The notes under the pieces are model-generated. The model did not search any database. It saw only the letters and a program-made list of their open reading frames with translations, and was not told where the DNA came from. A stretch of DNA of 42,446 nucleotides from UBA8752 sp964223495. Its GTDB lineage: Bacteria > Bacteroidota > Bacteroidia > Flavobacteriales_D > Sanyastnellaceae. The position numbers and the translations under genes were made by a program. Shown here piece after piece: positions 24,926 to 34,676 of this stretch (its first letter is position 1; the number at the start of each line of letters is the position of its first letter). The DNA lies in contig CAXQGL010000077.1 of assembly GCA_964223495.1 (NCBI GenBank), forward strand, positions 1 to 42,446, written 5' to 3'.

Positions 24926-25957
24926 ATGGAGGTGTGCTTGCCCATTTCGGATCGGCTGTTTTTCTACCTGATGTCAGCCATGATCGTGATCGCATCCACG
25001 GTGCTGACGTTGCGCAGATTGAACAGTGCTGAACGGCGGAAATGGTGGCGGCAATGGAAGGTTGAGCCGATGGGAAACAGCCGGAGTCTTGCTTTCGCCG
25101 CCTGGATCTCCATGATGCTCTGTGCATTCGTCGGTTCGGTCAGGAATGAACAAGGGTTGATCCTGGTGGGCATTGCTTCAGGGGTGATCGCGACCGTGAT
25201 CCTCGAGGACAGCATCCATCGGCATATCCAGAAGCAAGGCGCCTTGAGAAGCAAGGAGATGCGACATTGGGAGATACGAAAACCGTTGGAACATCGGGCG
25301 GCCCACCAAGCCAGCATGAGGTTGAAGGAATTGGACCGCGTCCAGTCCCTTTCGCTTCGAAAGCTCATGGATCCCCATTTCCTGTTCAATGCCCTGAATG
25401 GCATCATGCACGACATGATGACGAAGGAATGGAGGCGGGCCATTCGCCACCTCAAGGCATTCAACAGATTGGCCGAGCGACAGATCCAATCCGGTCAGGA
25501 AGGATGGCTGACCCTTCAGGAAGAGTGGACTTCGCTCACGGACTACCTCGAACTCGAAGTACGCCGACTTGACCGCCCGATTGAATGGAATCTGGTCCCG
25601 CTCCATGCCGAATTGATGGGCCGGGAAATTCCGACGTTGCTCATCCAGCCCCTGGTGGAAAATGCGCTGTGGCATGGTCTGGGCGGGACCGCAACATCGG
25701 CCCCGGGCACCCTGACGATCGAAGTGCGGCCCTTCGATGATGGACATGTCTGCATCGAAGTCACCAACTCGCCGACAATGCAGGAAACGGATACCGTCCA
25801 ACCCGTAAGACCTGCATTGGAGCGGCGGGACCGGCGCCATGCCTCTGACCTCATCCGACAAAGACTCAGATTGCTGGACCGACATGGTCACAGTGGATTC
25901 ACCATGCTTCGGCAGCCCGAATGCACCATCTCACGCCTCATCGTACCCTGTTCATGA
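24926..25957 (+). CDS. LytS/AlgZ-family membrane sensor histidine kinase
   Basis: The 343-residue protein has about three membrane helices (about 10-30, 53-71, 76-94), a helical linker and a His_kinase domain. That domain carries the phospho-acceptor motif LMDPHFLFNALNGI (H151) and the ATP-binding N box LLIQPLVENALWHG. LytS kinases usually signal to a LytTR response regulator, often encoded next door; none is adjacent, so this is an orphan. It shares its overall plan with the degenerate protein at 19284-20207. Upstream, TTG (24863-24865), 19 bases and TATTTCG (24885-24891) form a partial promoter match. The C-terminal G-box region (RQRLRLLDRHG) is short but present. Confidence 0.9.
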   Translation: MEVCLPISDRLFFYLMSAMIVIASTVLTLRRLNSAERRKWWRQWKVEPMGNSRSLAFAAWISMMLCAFVGSVRNEQGLILVGIASGVIATVILEDSIHRHIQKQGALRSKEMRHWEIRKPLEHRAAHQASMRLKELDRVQSLSLRKLMDPHFLFNALNGIMHDMMTKEWRRAIRHLKAFNRLAERQIQSGQEGWLTLQEEWTSLTDYLELEVRRLDRPIEWNLVPLHAELMGREIPTLLIQPLVENALWHGLGGTATSAPGTLTIEVRPFDDGHVCIEVTNSPTMQETDTVQPVRPALERRDRRHASDLIRQRLRLLDRHGHSGFTMLRQPECTISRLIVPCS

Positions 25958-26035
25958 TGGTCGTGGATTATTCGTTCACACCTTTTTTCGGATGTCTGCT
26001 CCTTCCTTCTACTTTAGTCGCAACACCGCTGCATC

Positions 26036-26452
26036 ATGAAACTCCGAACGGAGAACATCTATCAGGTCATCGAACTTCCCGCACCGCCAGCAAGGGTGTT
26101 CGACGCGTTGCTCGATCAGGACGCCCATGTGGACTTCACAGGCAAGGATGCCCTGATCCAACCCCATGAAGGAGGCGCGTTTTCGCTCTGCAATCAGAAC
26201 CACACGGGCTATTTCCTTCACATCGTGCAGAACAAGCGCATTGTGCTCGCCTGGACCCACAAGAAATTCCCTTCAGGACATTTTACGACGGTGGACCTGA
26301 GGCTCAGCAGGAATGAAGACGGCAATACCACGCTCATCCTGAATCACCTTGGAGTCCCTGCCGGAGATGACGGATGGATGACGGAATCGTGGAACCGGAA
26401 TTACTGGTCCCTCCTCTCCCGGCATTTCGCCGAGGACCTCGTCCCCGCCTGA
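26036..26452 (+). CDS. AHSA1/SRPBCC-family protein
   Basis: The 138-residue cytosolic protein has the AHSA1-type SRPBCC pattern: YQVIELPAPPARVFDALLDQ at the N-terminus, GGAFSLCNQNHTGYFLHIVQNKRIVLAW in the middle and a C-terminal Trp-rich helix (GWMTESWNRNYWSLLSRHF). Such proteins have a hydrophobic cavity, and many in this family act on small lipophilic ligands or, in eukaryotes, as Hsp90 activators; the bacterial ligand is unknown. It follows the LytS-type kinase by 78 bases on the same strand and ends 1 base before the tsaD stop on the opposite strand. Length is typical. Confidence 0.9.
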   Translation: MKLRTENIYQVIELPAPPARVFDALLDQDAHVDFTGKDALIQPHEGGAFSLCNQNHTGYFLHIVQNKRIVLAWTHKKFPSGHFTTVDLRLSRNEDGNTTLILNHLGVPAGDDGWMTESWNRNYWSLLSRHFAEDLVPA

Positions 26453-26453
26453 T

Positions 26454-27518
26454 TCAGCGCAAGGGCCAACGGGCCAACGGGGCCTCGTCAAGGGTTCCGG
26501 ACTGGCTGTTCCGAGCCGCATATTGGCCTGTCAATGCGATCATGGCACCATTGTCCGTGCAATACCGGAATGGTGGGATGTGAACCTGCCAACCCCGTCG
26601 CTCACCCAGGCCCTGCACCGCCGATCGCAAACCGCTGTTGGCGCTGACTCCTCCCTGGATGGCCACGGCCTCAAGCCCGTAGGCCTCTGCAGCCAGTTCC
26701 AACTTCTCCACGAGCATGGACACGATGGTCGCTTGGACGGATGCACAAACATCCTGCAGCATTCCTTCCCCAATGGATTGGGCGCCCGCCAACTCCTTCT
26801 CCAAAACGCGCAAAACCGAAGTCTTCAGACCACTGAAACTGAAATCGAAGCCCGGCATGACCGGAGCTGAAAACCGAAAGGCCTCAGGATTGCCCTGGGC
26901 GGCCAGACGATCAACTTCAGGTCCTCCGGGGTAAGGCAGACCCAACATCTTGGCCACCTTATCGAACGCCTCTCCGGCGGCATCGTCCAAAGTGGTGCCG
27001 ATCACCTCCATTTCATCGGGCGAATGCACATGCAGAAGCTGGGTGTGCCCTCCAGAAACGGTCAGGGCCATCATGGGGCCTGTCGGAATCGCCGCCACAT
27101 CGGACATCCAATGGGCCACCACATGTGCCCGCATGTGATGTACCGGATACAACGGGACACCCAGGGACCAGGCCAATGAGCGCGCAAATGCACTGCCCAC
27201 GAGCAGGGATCCCTGTAGACCGGGCCCCCTTGTATAAGCGATGCCATCCAAGTCCTCCAGCCTGCAGCCCGACTCCTTGAGTACCCCTTCGAGCACCGGC
27301 ACGATGTGGGCCTGGTGTGCCCTCGACGCGAACTCGGGGACCACGCCACCGTACTTGGCATGGATGTGCTGGACAGCAGCGAACTGGCCCAGGAGTTCAT
27401 TGCCCTTCAAAATCGCCATACTGGTGTCGTCACAGGAACTCTCGATTCCGAGCATGATCCGGTCGGACAATGGCACGCCCCCGGGGGACGTTTCATTCAC
27501 ATCGCGGTCCTTGGCCAT
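26454..27518 (-). CDS. tsaD: tRNA N6-threonylcarbamoyladenosine synthase subunit TsaD
   Basis: TsaD transfers the threonylcarbamoyl group to A37 of ANN-decoding tRNAs, working with TsaB, TsaE and the TsaC product. The ASKHA-fold signatures are intact: IMLGIESSCDDTSMAIL, the metal-binding HHMRAH (about H128 and H132), AYTRGPGLQGSLLVG, TVSGGHTQLL and the C-terminal SANSGLR and YCTDNGAMIA segments. ATG 27518 gives 354 residues with a 20-residue N-terminal extension; ATG 27455 gives 333, the more usual length, so the true start may be the internal one. The gene is divergent from tamB, an arrangement I recognise as frequent in Bacteroidota. Confidence 0.96.
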   Translation of the reverse strand: MAKDRDVNETSPGGVPLSDRIMLGIESSCDDTSMAILKGNELLGQFAAVQHIHAKYGGVVPEFASRAHQAHIVPVLEGVLKESGCRLEDLDGIAYTRGPGLQGSLLVGSAFARSLAWSLGVPLYPVHHMRAHVVAHWMSDVAAIPTGPMMALTVSGGHTQLLHVHSPDEMEVIGTTLDDAAGEAFDKVAKMLGLPYPGGPEVDRLAAQGNPEAFRFSAPVMPGFDFSFSGLKTSVLRVLEKELAGAQSIGEGMLQDVCASVQATIVSMLVEKLELAAEAYGLEAVAIQGGVSANSGLRSAVQGLGERRGWQVHIPPFRYCTDNGAMIALTGQYAARNSQSGTLDEAPLARWPLR

Positions 27519-27559
27519 CGTGGCATCATTTCTGTTTGGGCGAAGTTCGCAGAGCGTTG

Positions 27560-30500
27560 ATGAAGATGAAACCCGACACTCCACAAATTGCACCTGTCCA
27601 TCACCGAAGGAGATGGGGACGTCGCCTGTTGCGGGTCGGGTCGGGCATCGTGGTGCTCCTCACCTTCGTACTGGGCTTCCTCTACAGTCCTTCAGGTCAG
27701 CGTTGGGCCGTGTCCAAGGTGGTGGAGCATGCCGCCGGTGCGCTGGGTGAACAGGAAGTTCCCATCCAACTCGGGCTCGAGCATGTCGGGTTTCATTGGG
27801 CCCCTGCGGGGATCGTGCTTGAAGGATTGCGGTTGACCACAACAGATGATTCGGCTTCCGTCTCCTATGGCAGCCTGGAACGACTCCTGCTGCGACCTGC
27901 GGACAGGTCCGGCGTCCATTGGACCACGATGGAACTGGTTGGATTGGAGCTCACTCCTGCAGGCCGGGATTGGTTGATGCGGCTGAACGGGACCGGTTCC
28001 GACCCAGCGGATGCAGCCCCCGAATTCAAGGTCGATCGCTTGGATGTACTGGGGGGGCGGCTTCCACTGGACGCTTCATGGATCCCTGACGGAAGGGAGC
28101 ATGTCCTTCTCGTCGACACCTTTTCCATGTCGGCATTCGATTCCGGCGCACCCGGTCTTCTGGATACCGGAAAGGGGGCCCTGCGGCTCGTCTCCACATC
28201 GAATGATGGGGTTGGGGATACGACCCGACTGCATCTGACCGGCGGCGCGGGCAGCGTTCGAGGGCAGTTGATGCTCGACCCCGAGCGGTGGCTCGACACG
28301 ATGGATGTCCAAGCGGAACTGGTTGCCGCCATTCCACATGAATGGAATTTCGAAGGCAATTGGCAGGAGCAACGGACCACCGTTCGAGGCCTTGCACCTT
28401 GGTGCGCCCTCGATGTCTCCCTGCATTGGACAGACGATGCTTTCATCCTCGAGCGGGCCTCACTGGACCACGGCACGGTTCCATTCCAAGCGCCCGATTG
28501 GTTGCCTGCCGCAGGTCGCGTGGATCTGGAAGGTCCCGTGTCTTGTCCGTGGCGACCCAGCGCCACCGATGGTGCACCGCAGTCCTTCCTGTCGGCAATT
28601 TCCGGACATCCCACTTTGGCGTGGACCGCACGCGGCGAAGCCTCGGAAGCTGGGCGGATCCAATGCGGATGGAACCTCGCCAGCGGGCTCATCACTGCAG
28701 AAGGCGCCGCATATGACATTGTGCAGGGCCAGTCCGTCGAAGTGCATTGGGACCTAGCCGGTCGTTTCACCCCCCTCCCCGATCTGGTCGACCGAGGGCT
28801 GTCGGATGGACTTACCCTGAATGGTACGTGCACTGCTGAAGTTTCCGGGGAACAGGCCGGGTCGGGATCGACCACGGGGGTGGTGGGCATCGAAACGCGG
28901 TTCGACGACTCCGGCGGATTCGAAACGGACCTCGCGTTGAAGGCGAGGTCGGCGCCGATTGTCGTCACGGAGGGCCTGGAGCTGCATGGAGAATGGACCA
29001 TGGATGCACAAGCTGGTCTCAGCGCGGAAGGCGCCATTGAATCCTGGTGGAGCAATCTCTCCGTCCATGCTGCGACCCTCATCCCACTGCCGGGATTCGA
29101 TGGGCGGACGACACAGGGTCGCCCGTTGTCCCTGCAACGCATGATGCTCGTGGGCCGAGGCGATGCCGAGCGGTTCGAACTGGATCTCGAGGGAGATTTC
29201 ATCCGGGGCCATGCCGAGGGTCCCCTGGACGGGCCATCATGGCTCGGTCCCCTCGCTGCGGCCCTCGAATCCGGTGGCCTCGAAGAGTTGGTCGGGTCAG
29301 ATGGACAGACGGCTTCGGTCGAGTGGCCGAGCGATGCGGGGCCGTGGCAGGTCGATGTGACCCTCTGGCGCAACGATCTTCTGGAACGGTTCAGCCATGA
29401 CCAGTGGTCTTTCGGTCCCGGGTCCCATGTCATCCTGACCCATGGGGATGGACTGGTTCAATTCGACCTGGACCTCATGGACCTGCATCTGGGCCCCATC
29501 CATGCTGATGCACTCAACCTGGTGGGGGAAGGAGGAAACACCCCGCTGCTGCTTGAAGCGGAGGGCCATGGCCTGTCCTATCTGGACTGGGTTTCGCTCG
29601 ATGGATTTCACGCAAGTGCACAAGCCCCTGTCGATTCAGTCTCCGTCGTCCGAATGGACTGGGATGGCGCCATCCGTGGTGGCCTTGAAGTCGAACACAC
29701 TTTCGGAAGCGATGGAAACCATGCGCTCTCTCCCTCGCAGCTGAATTGGGCCTACGGGGATGCAGCCTGGTCCCTCGCCGCGGAAGAAGAGCCGGTCATC
29801 CTCTGGAATGCACGGTCTGAAAAGCCTCTGGCCATCCGGGATTTCAAGCTGATCGGTGACCGTGGAAGCGTCCTCATCGACACCCCGGACTCGCTCCTTG
29901 AGACAGGGGCCGCACTGCAGCTCCGTCTGGACCATTTCCCAATGGGTCCCTGGTTGGACCTGCTGGAAGCGCCACTCTCGATGGAATTGCCCGAGGGTTC
30001 CGGACTGATGAACGGCACGGTCCAATTCGGTTTCTCTCCCTTTGTTGCCTTCGGCAACATAGAGTGGATTGACGCTGTCCTGGAAGGCATCCAACTCGGT
30101 GACTTGTGCCTGAGTGTCGGATGGAAAGGGGATGGACCACAATTGGATTTCCAACAGTTCCAAGGGGACCGTCAGATTCTGAGTGCCACCAATGCAGGGG
30201 ACCCGCAGGTCCTTGAAATCGCATTGTCGGACTGGCCCTTGGAAATCCTCCAACCCAAGATCGGGGAGTACGGAGTGCGTGCCCTTGGCAGCATCCGCGA
30301 TACCGTTTGGATTCCCCTGCAATCGGAGGCTGGTGGCGCCATGCGCGGCAATGTGCTTCTCGAGGTTGCCGAATTGGAGGTGGATGCCATCGGCATGACC
30401 TATTCCATGTACGGCACCCTCGATGTATCCCCGGGGTATTTCGGCATGGACCAGGCGATCATGAGGGACAGGGACGGTCACGAAGCCATTGTGAACCTCT

Positions 30501-31843
30501 CCTTCCTGCACGAGGAATGGCGCCACTGGAACTATGACATTGGACTCGATCTGCCGGAGACATTCAATGTCATGGACGTCACACCCGACCCGAGTGCCCT
30601 CTATCATGGTCAAGTCATGGCCACCGGAGAAGCCAACGTATTCGGAACGGCGGAATTCATGGAGATCGAAGCCCATGTCCGCAGTGCTCCTGGAACGCGG
30701 TTCACCATGCCGCTGGATGCGGTTGAAGGTCCGGACATTCCATCGGGCATCAGGTTTGTCGGTGGGTCCTCCGTGGAAAAGGCCACATTGGAAGAAAGGC
30801 CGTTCGACGTCGATCTGGAACTCGAGATCGAGGTGACACCCGAAGCCCAGCTCAGGTTGGTATTGGACCAACAGGCGGGAGAACTCGTCGAAGGCCGCGC
30901 ATCGGGCGCATTGTCCATTGTCAGGAATCAGAACCAATCCCTCTTCATGCAAGGAGGACTCGACATCGAGGAAGGGTTCTACCGGTTCAGCTTGCGGGAC
31001 CTGCTCACCAAGATCATCGACATTGCTCCCGGAGGACGCATTGACTGGGATGGCGATCCCTACGAAGCCAACATGAGCCTGCTGGCCATCGCGCCTTTGA
31101 AAGCCGATCCCCGTCCACTCCTTCCGGGCCTGAGGTATGACGCAAAGACTTCCGTTGATGTCGGACTCGGGATTTTCGGCGCCCTGTCAAATCCGAAATT
31201 CGACTTTTCGGTTTCCTTCCCAGACCTCGAGCAAACGGACCCCACCACGCTTTCCCAGTTGAATGCCGCGCTGTCCACGAGGGAGGAAACCGAGCGGCAG
31301 GCCCTGGCCCTGCTCGCCATCGGCCAGTTCATCCCGCCAGAACAGCTCGATGTACAGCTGTTCGGACAGACCGCGGCAGCCACCCAGGCATCCGATCTGG
31401 TATCCGCTGGCGTCTCGGAGCTGCTGAACAACCTGTCGGAGGACGTCGTGATCGGGGTGCGGTATTCGCCTCCCTCCTCCGGCTCCTCCGATCAGGGAGA
31501 CATCGGCGCGGTGGACGATGCAGACGTCCTTGGCACGCAGGATGCCTTCGAGATGGATGTCGGATTCAATCTGCTAGATGATCGGCTGCGCATTTCGGGA
31601 ACGGTCGGGGCACAGGGCAGTGGAAATTCCGCCAACGAGGAGCAAGGGCAAGACCTTCGGGGTGGTTTCGATGTCCGATACCAATTGACTCCGGATGGAC
31701 GCTGGGAACTCATCGGGTACCTCAAACCGGAAAGTGACCTCGACGACCATCAATTCCGTCAAGGAATCGGAGCGGTATACCAAGTCAGGTTCGACCGGCT
31801 TTCAGAGTTGTTCCGAAGGAGCCGGAACAAGCCCGCCCCCTGA
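27560..31843 (+). CDS. tamB: TamB-like translocation/assembly module protein (DUF490)
   Basis: The 1427-residue protein starts with a basic cytoplasmic tip and one inner-membrane helix (about 22-42, GSGIVVLLTFVLGFLYS). A very long beta-rich region of repeating amphipathic strands follows, then a C-terminal DUF490/TamB domain (about 1080-1427, including LFMQGGLDIEEGFYRFSL and the final YQVRFDRLSELFRRS). TamB-type proteins span the periplasm as a hydrophobic groove and help outer-membrane biogenesis through phospholipid transport and barrel assembly. Length fits Bacteroidota TamB. ATG 27560 (or 27566) was chosen because it sits just before the membrane helix; the frame extends upstream into tsaD. 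A TamA/BamA-like partner is not in the window. Confidence 0.93.
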   Translation: MKMKPDTPQIAPVHHRRRWGRRLLRVGSGIVVLLTFVLGFLYSPSGQRWAVSKVVEHAAGALGEQEVPIQLGLEHVGFHWAPAGIVLEGLRLTTTDDSASVSYGSLERLLLRPADRSGVHWTTMELVGLELTPAGRDWLMRLNGTGSDPADAAPEFKVDRLDVLGGRLPLDASWIPDGREHVLLVDTFSMSAFDSGAPGLLDTGKGALRLVSTSNDGVGDTTRLHLTGGAGSVRGQLMLDPERWLDTMDVQAELVAAIPHEWNFEGNWQEQRTTVRGLAPWCALDVSLHWTDDAFILERASLDHGTVPFQAPDWLPAAGRVDLEGPVSCPWRPSATDGAPQSFLSAISGHPTLAWTARGEASEAGRIQCGWNLASGLITAEGAAYDIVQGQSVEVHWDLAGRFTPLPDLVDRGLSDGLTLNGTCTAEVSGEQAGSGSTTGVVGIETRFDDSGGFETDLALKARSAPIVVTEGLELHGEWTMDAQAGLSAEGAIESWWSNLSVHAATLIPLPGFDGRTTQGRPLSLQRMMLVGRGDAERFELDLEGDFIRGHAEGPLDGPSWLGPLAAALESGGLEELVGSDGQTASVEWPSDAGPWQVDVTLWRNDLLERFSHDQWSFGPGSHVILTHGDGLVQFDLDLMDLHLGPIHADALNLVGEGGNTPLLLEAEGHGLSYLDWVSLDGFHASAQAPVDSVSVVRMDWDGAIRGGLEVEHTFGSDGNHALSPSQLNWAYGDAAWSLAAEEEPVILWNARSEKPLAIRDFKLIGDRGSVLIDTPDSLLETGAALQLRLDHFPMGPWLDLLEAPLSMELPEGSGLMNGTVQFGFSPFVAFGNIEWIDAVLEGIQLGDLCLSVGWKGDGPQLDFQQFQGDRQILSATNAGDPQVLEIALSDWPLEILQPKIGEYGVRALGSIRDTVWIPLQSEAGGAMRGNVLLEVAELEVDAIGMTYSMYGTLDVSPGYFGMDQAIMRDRDGHEAIVNLSFLHEEWRHWNYDIGLDLPETFNVMDVTPDPSALYHGQVMATGEANVFGTAEFMEIEAHVRSAPGTRFTMPLDAVEGPDIPSGIRFVGGSSVEKATLEERPFDVDLELEIEVTPEAQLRLVLDQQAGELVEGRASGALSIVRNQNQSLFMQGGLDIEEGFYRFSLRDLLTKIIDIAPGGRIDWDGDPYEANMSLLAIAPLKADPRPLLPGLRYDAKTSVDVGLGIFGALSNPKFDFSVSFPDLEQTDPTTLSQLNAALSTREETERQALALLAIGQFIPPEQLDVQLFGQTAAATQASDLVSAGVSELLNNLSEDVVIGVRYSPPSSGSSDQGDIGAVDDADVLGTQDAFEMDVGFNLLDDRLRISGTVGAQGSGNSANEEQGQDLRGGFDVRYQLTPDGRWELIGYLKPESDLDDHQFRQGIGAVYQVRFDRLSELFRRSRNKPAP

Positions 31844-31862
31844 ACATGGAGGTCTGAGGTCG

Positions 31863-31870
31863 TACATTTC
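31863..31870 (+). promoter_or_regulatory. Near-consensus -7 box TACATTTC before the T9SS cargo gene
   Basis: TACATTTC differs from TAnnTTTG by one base and ends 3 nt before ATG 31874. The gap after tamB is only 30 bases, so read-through is also possible. Confidence 0.3.
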
Positions 31871-31873
31871 GGT

Positions 31874-32932
31874 ATGTCATCCACCCATCTGAAGTGCCTC
31901 CCCACGGGCATGGCCATGCTCCTGTACTGGGCCACCATCTGCGCACAGCCCACCATTGGAACGGGGGACCTCCCCCAAGGAGGCGAGACCTACATCCGCG
32001 CCAATGCCGTGCCCGCCGTTTTTTCCGACATCATGGAAGATGGCGGTGAAGACATCACCTGGGATTTTTCCAATTTGATTGCGACGGGCGACCTCGAAAC
32101 CGAGTACTTCCCCATGAGTGCCGCCAACATCACGACCCAGTTCGTTTTCTCATCCGCTGACCATTTTACCGCCTTCGAGTTGCCTGAAATCGGATTGGAC
32201 AATCCATTGCCCATCTCCGGCGCCACCACTTATCTGCAGTTCGGCAATTCAGCCTACAAGGTGATCGGCTTGGGCATCACCACCGACATCTTCGACCTGC
32301 CCGTGATCTATGAGGACGATGAGGAATTGTTGCCCTTACCCTTTGTCTACGGGGCCAGCCTCGAAGGGAGTTCTGCTTTCGAGGTAGACTTGCCCGAACT
32401 GCTCCACTACAGCACGGTCCAAACCAGCGATATCGAAGTCGACGCTTGGGGAACCCTGCTGCTCCCCGGTGGGAGCTATGAATGCCTGCGTGTGAAGCGG
32501 GCCTTCTCCGCCATGGATTCGATCAACGTTCCAGCGGCTGAAGTGGGATTCAGCTTGCCGCGCGAAGGCGTGGTCTATGAATGGTATGCCCCGGGCGAGG
32601 GCATGCCCGTCCTCAGCATTCAATCGGTCATCGGCATTCCAGCCGTGTGGCAATTCAAGCCGGGAAATGATCCAACGTCGGTATCCGGGCCCGACCCAAT
32701 CCATTCCATGGCTTATCCGAACCCCGTTCGGACAGGTGAGGACATCCACATCAACTGTGCTGCACAAGGCCGGGTGACCGTGACCGTATTCAATGGTTCC
32801 GGCCAAGCCATCATGGATACCGAAATCGAAGTGGTGGACGGAGTGCTGCGGATTCCGAGCGCCGGGTGGTCCCAGGGCGCCTACACGGCCAGCGTGGATG
32901 GCAAAGCGCCCATGCGCTTCATCCTTCGCTGA
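31874..32932 (+). CDS. Secreted protein with type A T9SS sorting domain
   Basis: The 352-residue protein has a signal peptide (about 10-25, ending TICAQ). Its central domain of about 245 residues (ITWDFSNLIATGD, then a GSYECLRVKRAF strand and YEWYAPGEGMPVLSI) is a layout I recognise from many Bacteroidota T9SS cargo proteins of unknown function. The T9SS C-terminal domain at about 270-352 has MAYPNPVRTGEDI and ends KAPMRFILR. It should be exported to the cell surface. No enzyme motif is visible. The 3' end overlaps the convergent DUF7793-like gene by 14 bases. Confidence 0.88.
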   Translation: MSSTHLKCLPTGMAMLLYWATICAQPTIGTGDLPQGGETYIRANAVPAVFSDIMEDGGEDITWDFSNLIATGDLETEYFPMSAANITTQFVFSSADHFTAFELPEIGLDNPLPISGATTYLQFGNSAYKVIGLGITTDIFDLPVIYEDDEELLPLPFVYGASLEGSSAFEVDLPELLHYSTVQTSDIEVDAWGTLLLPGGSYECLRVKRAFSAMDSINVPAAEVGFSLPREGVVYEWYAPGEGMPVLSIQSVIGIPAVWQFKPGNDPTSVSGPDPIHSMAYPNPVRTGEDIHINCAAQGRVTVTVFNGSGQAIMDTEIEVVDGVLRIPSAGWSQGAYTASVDGKAPMRFILR

Positions 32933-33401
32933 CCTCGCTTACCGGCAGGGCCTCGGACCATGCATCCTGCCCCGTGCGGGCGGCGGGCTGTGCCGTCCTC
33001 ACGGAGAGGAAACTACCGGAGCGCTCCTGCAGCCACCCCTTGGCCACCCGGCGGTTCCGAAACACCCGGACATTGGGCCGCATCCGACTGATCATCTGGT
33101 ACAACCGATCCCTCCAGACGAGCAGATGTGCGGGCACCACCACGGCGCGGTGATGGACCCCCCCGAGGTTGTTGGATTGGGCCAGCCAGGTCAATGCAGC
33201 GCGATCCAGAAGCAGGTGGGCACGGGGAATGACGATGAGTTCCGCCACTTCACGCTGTCCAAGCAACTCCAATCTCTGGGCGGACACCCGCTGCATGAGT
33301 GGCAGGTCGACGATGAGGTCCTCAGCCAACTCAACGGTCAAGAGGCCTTCGGAAAAATGAAACACCCCGTACGGCGCCTTGTAGGTGAACGCATGCGACA
33401 T
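32919..33401 (-). CDS. DUF7793/STAS-like small cytosolic protein
   Basis: The 160-residue protein shows an N-terminal beta strand pair (YGVFHFSEGLLTVEL), a helix, a VIPRAHLLLDRAALTWLAQ segment, a RAVVVPAHLLVWRDRLYQMI strand-helix and RVFRNRRVAKGWL near the C-terminus. This order resembles the Bacteroidota STAS/SpoIIAA-like DUF7793 proteins, in which the last segment reads roughly LFN..E.A..WL. The closing 35 residues are a disordered-looking extension. ATG 33401 is the first ATG. Function in the family is unknown; STAS-like folds usually act in protein or ligand binding. The gene overlaps the convergent T9SS cargo gene by 14 bases at its 3' end. Confidence 0.65.
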   Translation of the reverse strand: MSHAFTYKAPYGVFHFSEGLLTVELAEDLIVDLPLMQRVSAQRLELLGQREVAELIVIPRAHLLLDRAALTWLAQSNNLGGVHHRAVVVPAHLLVWRDRLYQMISRMRPNVRVFRNRRVAKGWLQERSGSFLSVRTAQPAARTGQDAWSEALPVSEVSEG

Positions 33402-33490
33402 GGCCACCAATTTGACACAACTGCCGCGGTGGTTGGACGCCTCAAGGCATCAGCTATCCACATGTACACGCTGATTGTCCACCATGCCCG

Positions 33491-34672
33491 TCAGGGGCAG
33501 GCATATTCAGCGATGTCTCCTTCGGTATCAGGGGGCAAGCAGAACTGCAATACAGCGGTATGCTGCCCTTCCACCAGCTCCTGTACCGAGGGCTTCGAGA
33601 TTCCCAGTCCATTCACGGATTGCTGGGTGCGGCTCGCAAAGAGTCCCAGCCCTCCTGCGATGTTCGTGTACACAGGGCGCTCCTGGATGATGCCGGTCAC
33701 GGGAGCATTGACGGAGAGGTAGGTATCCAATTCCTCATTGGCGATGCTGAGGACGAAGTCGAAGGCGCGAATCCGATCGATGTTGTTGTTCCAGACTCCC
33801 AGTTCCCGGGTGATGAACAGGTCGTCCTCCAGCCGACTCGACAGAAACTGATAGAACGATTCTCCATTGATGGGAAGCTTGATTTCATCTCCTCCCTCAT
33901 CGTCGTCCGCGGTCTCTTCCCCGAGGTCCCAGCGCACGGTTCGATCCGTCTCAGAAGCCAATTCGGTGTGGGCCGCATCGACCCAGACACGCTCGGTGAA
34001 ATGAACCACGAGTGCGGCCTCGTAACGCTTGGCCCCCGCCGTGGAAGACCATTTGAAGTTGATGTTGGGGTAGGTGACCTGAGCACCTGCCCCGCTGGCG
34101 AAATTCAGGTTGAAGCCGGGAATGCCTGCCGGGGGGTTGCTGATGTTGCCCGGGGAAGACCCAATCAGGGTGGTCATCGCCGTCAATGGCGCCCGGCCAT
34201 CGGCAAAGGCCACGGTGAGCCGGTACAGATACAGGTCCTCGGCGTTGTTGCCCGCATTGACCTCCAGCCCGTCCGGTGTAGGGAAATGGTAGGCCTTGTA
34301 TTCCGGTCCGTAGAAAATGCCGTCGTCGTCCTTGTCCTGCAACAGGGTGTCCTTGGCGATGAACGTGGACAGCGGATTCTCGAAAGCAACGTCATTGGGA
34401 CCGAATTGCTCGACGGTCACGATGACCTCCCCATCGGCATACTCGCTGCTGTCGGGGATCAGCGCAAACTCGAGGTTGTTCCCCTCACCCAGCCAAGTGC
34501 GGTTCACCCGAACCCACTGCTCATCGGCTGCCGGGTCCAACAGACAGAATGCCAGGGTACGCTCCTCATAAGGCGCATTCAACGCCACCTCGGTGCTGCA
34601 ACCCCAGTTCAACGCGCAGAGGAACAACATGCCCCAAATGGCCGGGTGGTCAGCGTAACGGTTGCGCTTCAT
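33491..34672 (-). CDS. DUF4249-like outer-membrane-associated lipoprotein
   Basis: The 393-residue protein has a lipoprotein signal (lipobox ending LNWGC, C25) and a long beta-rich body. A C-terminal segment, PVYTNIAGGLGLFASRTQQS, is typical of DUF4249 proteins that often accompany TonB-dependent receptors in Bacteroidota. No receptor gene is adjacent here. The mature protein is acidic (DDDEGGDE) and probably faces the periplasm or surface. The start is firm: TAACTTTG ends 4 nt before ATG 34672. The acyl-CoA reductase stop lies 10 bases upstream, so the two genes may also be co-transcribed. Confidence 0.72.
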   Translation of the reverse strand: MKRNRYADHPAIWGMLFLCALNWGCSTEVALNAPYEERTLAFCLLDPAADEQWVRVNRTWLGEGNNLEFALIPDSSEYADGEVIVTVEQFGPNDVAFENPLSTFIAKDTLLQDKDDDGIFYGPEYKAYHFPTPDGLEVNAGNNAEDLYLYRLTVAFADGRAPLTAMTTLIGSSPGNISNPPAGIPGFNLNFASGAGAQVTYPNINFKWSSTAGAKRYEAALVVHFTERVWVDAAHTELASETDRTVRWDLGEETADDDEGGDEIKLPINGESFYQFLSSRLEDDLFITRELGVWNNNIDRIRAFDFVLSIANEELDTYLSVNAPVTGIIQERPVYTNIAGGLGLFASRTQQSVNGLGISKPSVQELVEGQHTAVLQFCLPPDTEGDIAEYACP

Positions 34673-34676
34673 GCCG

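Noticed and set aside
27865..29433. Long minus-strand reading frame of about 520 codons inside tamB
   Set aside because: Its translation is rich in Ser, Pro and Arg with no domain pattern. It lies wholly antisense to a well-supported TamB and is a GC-rich shadow frame.
29636..30952. Second long minus-strand frame (about 438 codons) inside tamB
   Set aside because: It is antisense to the TamB coding frame, with no signal, motif or family likeness. TamB codon structure explains it.
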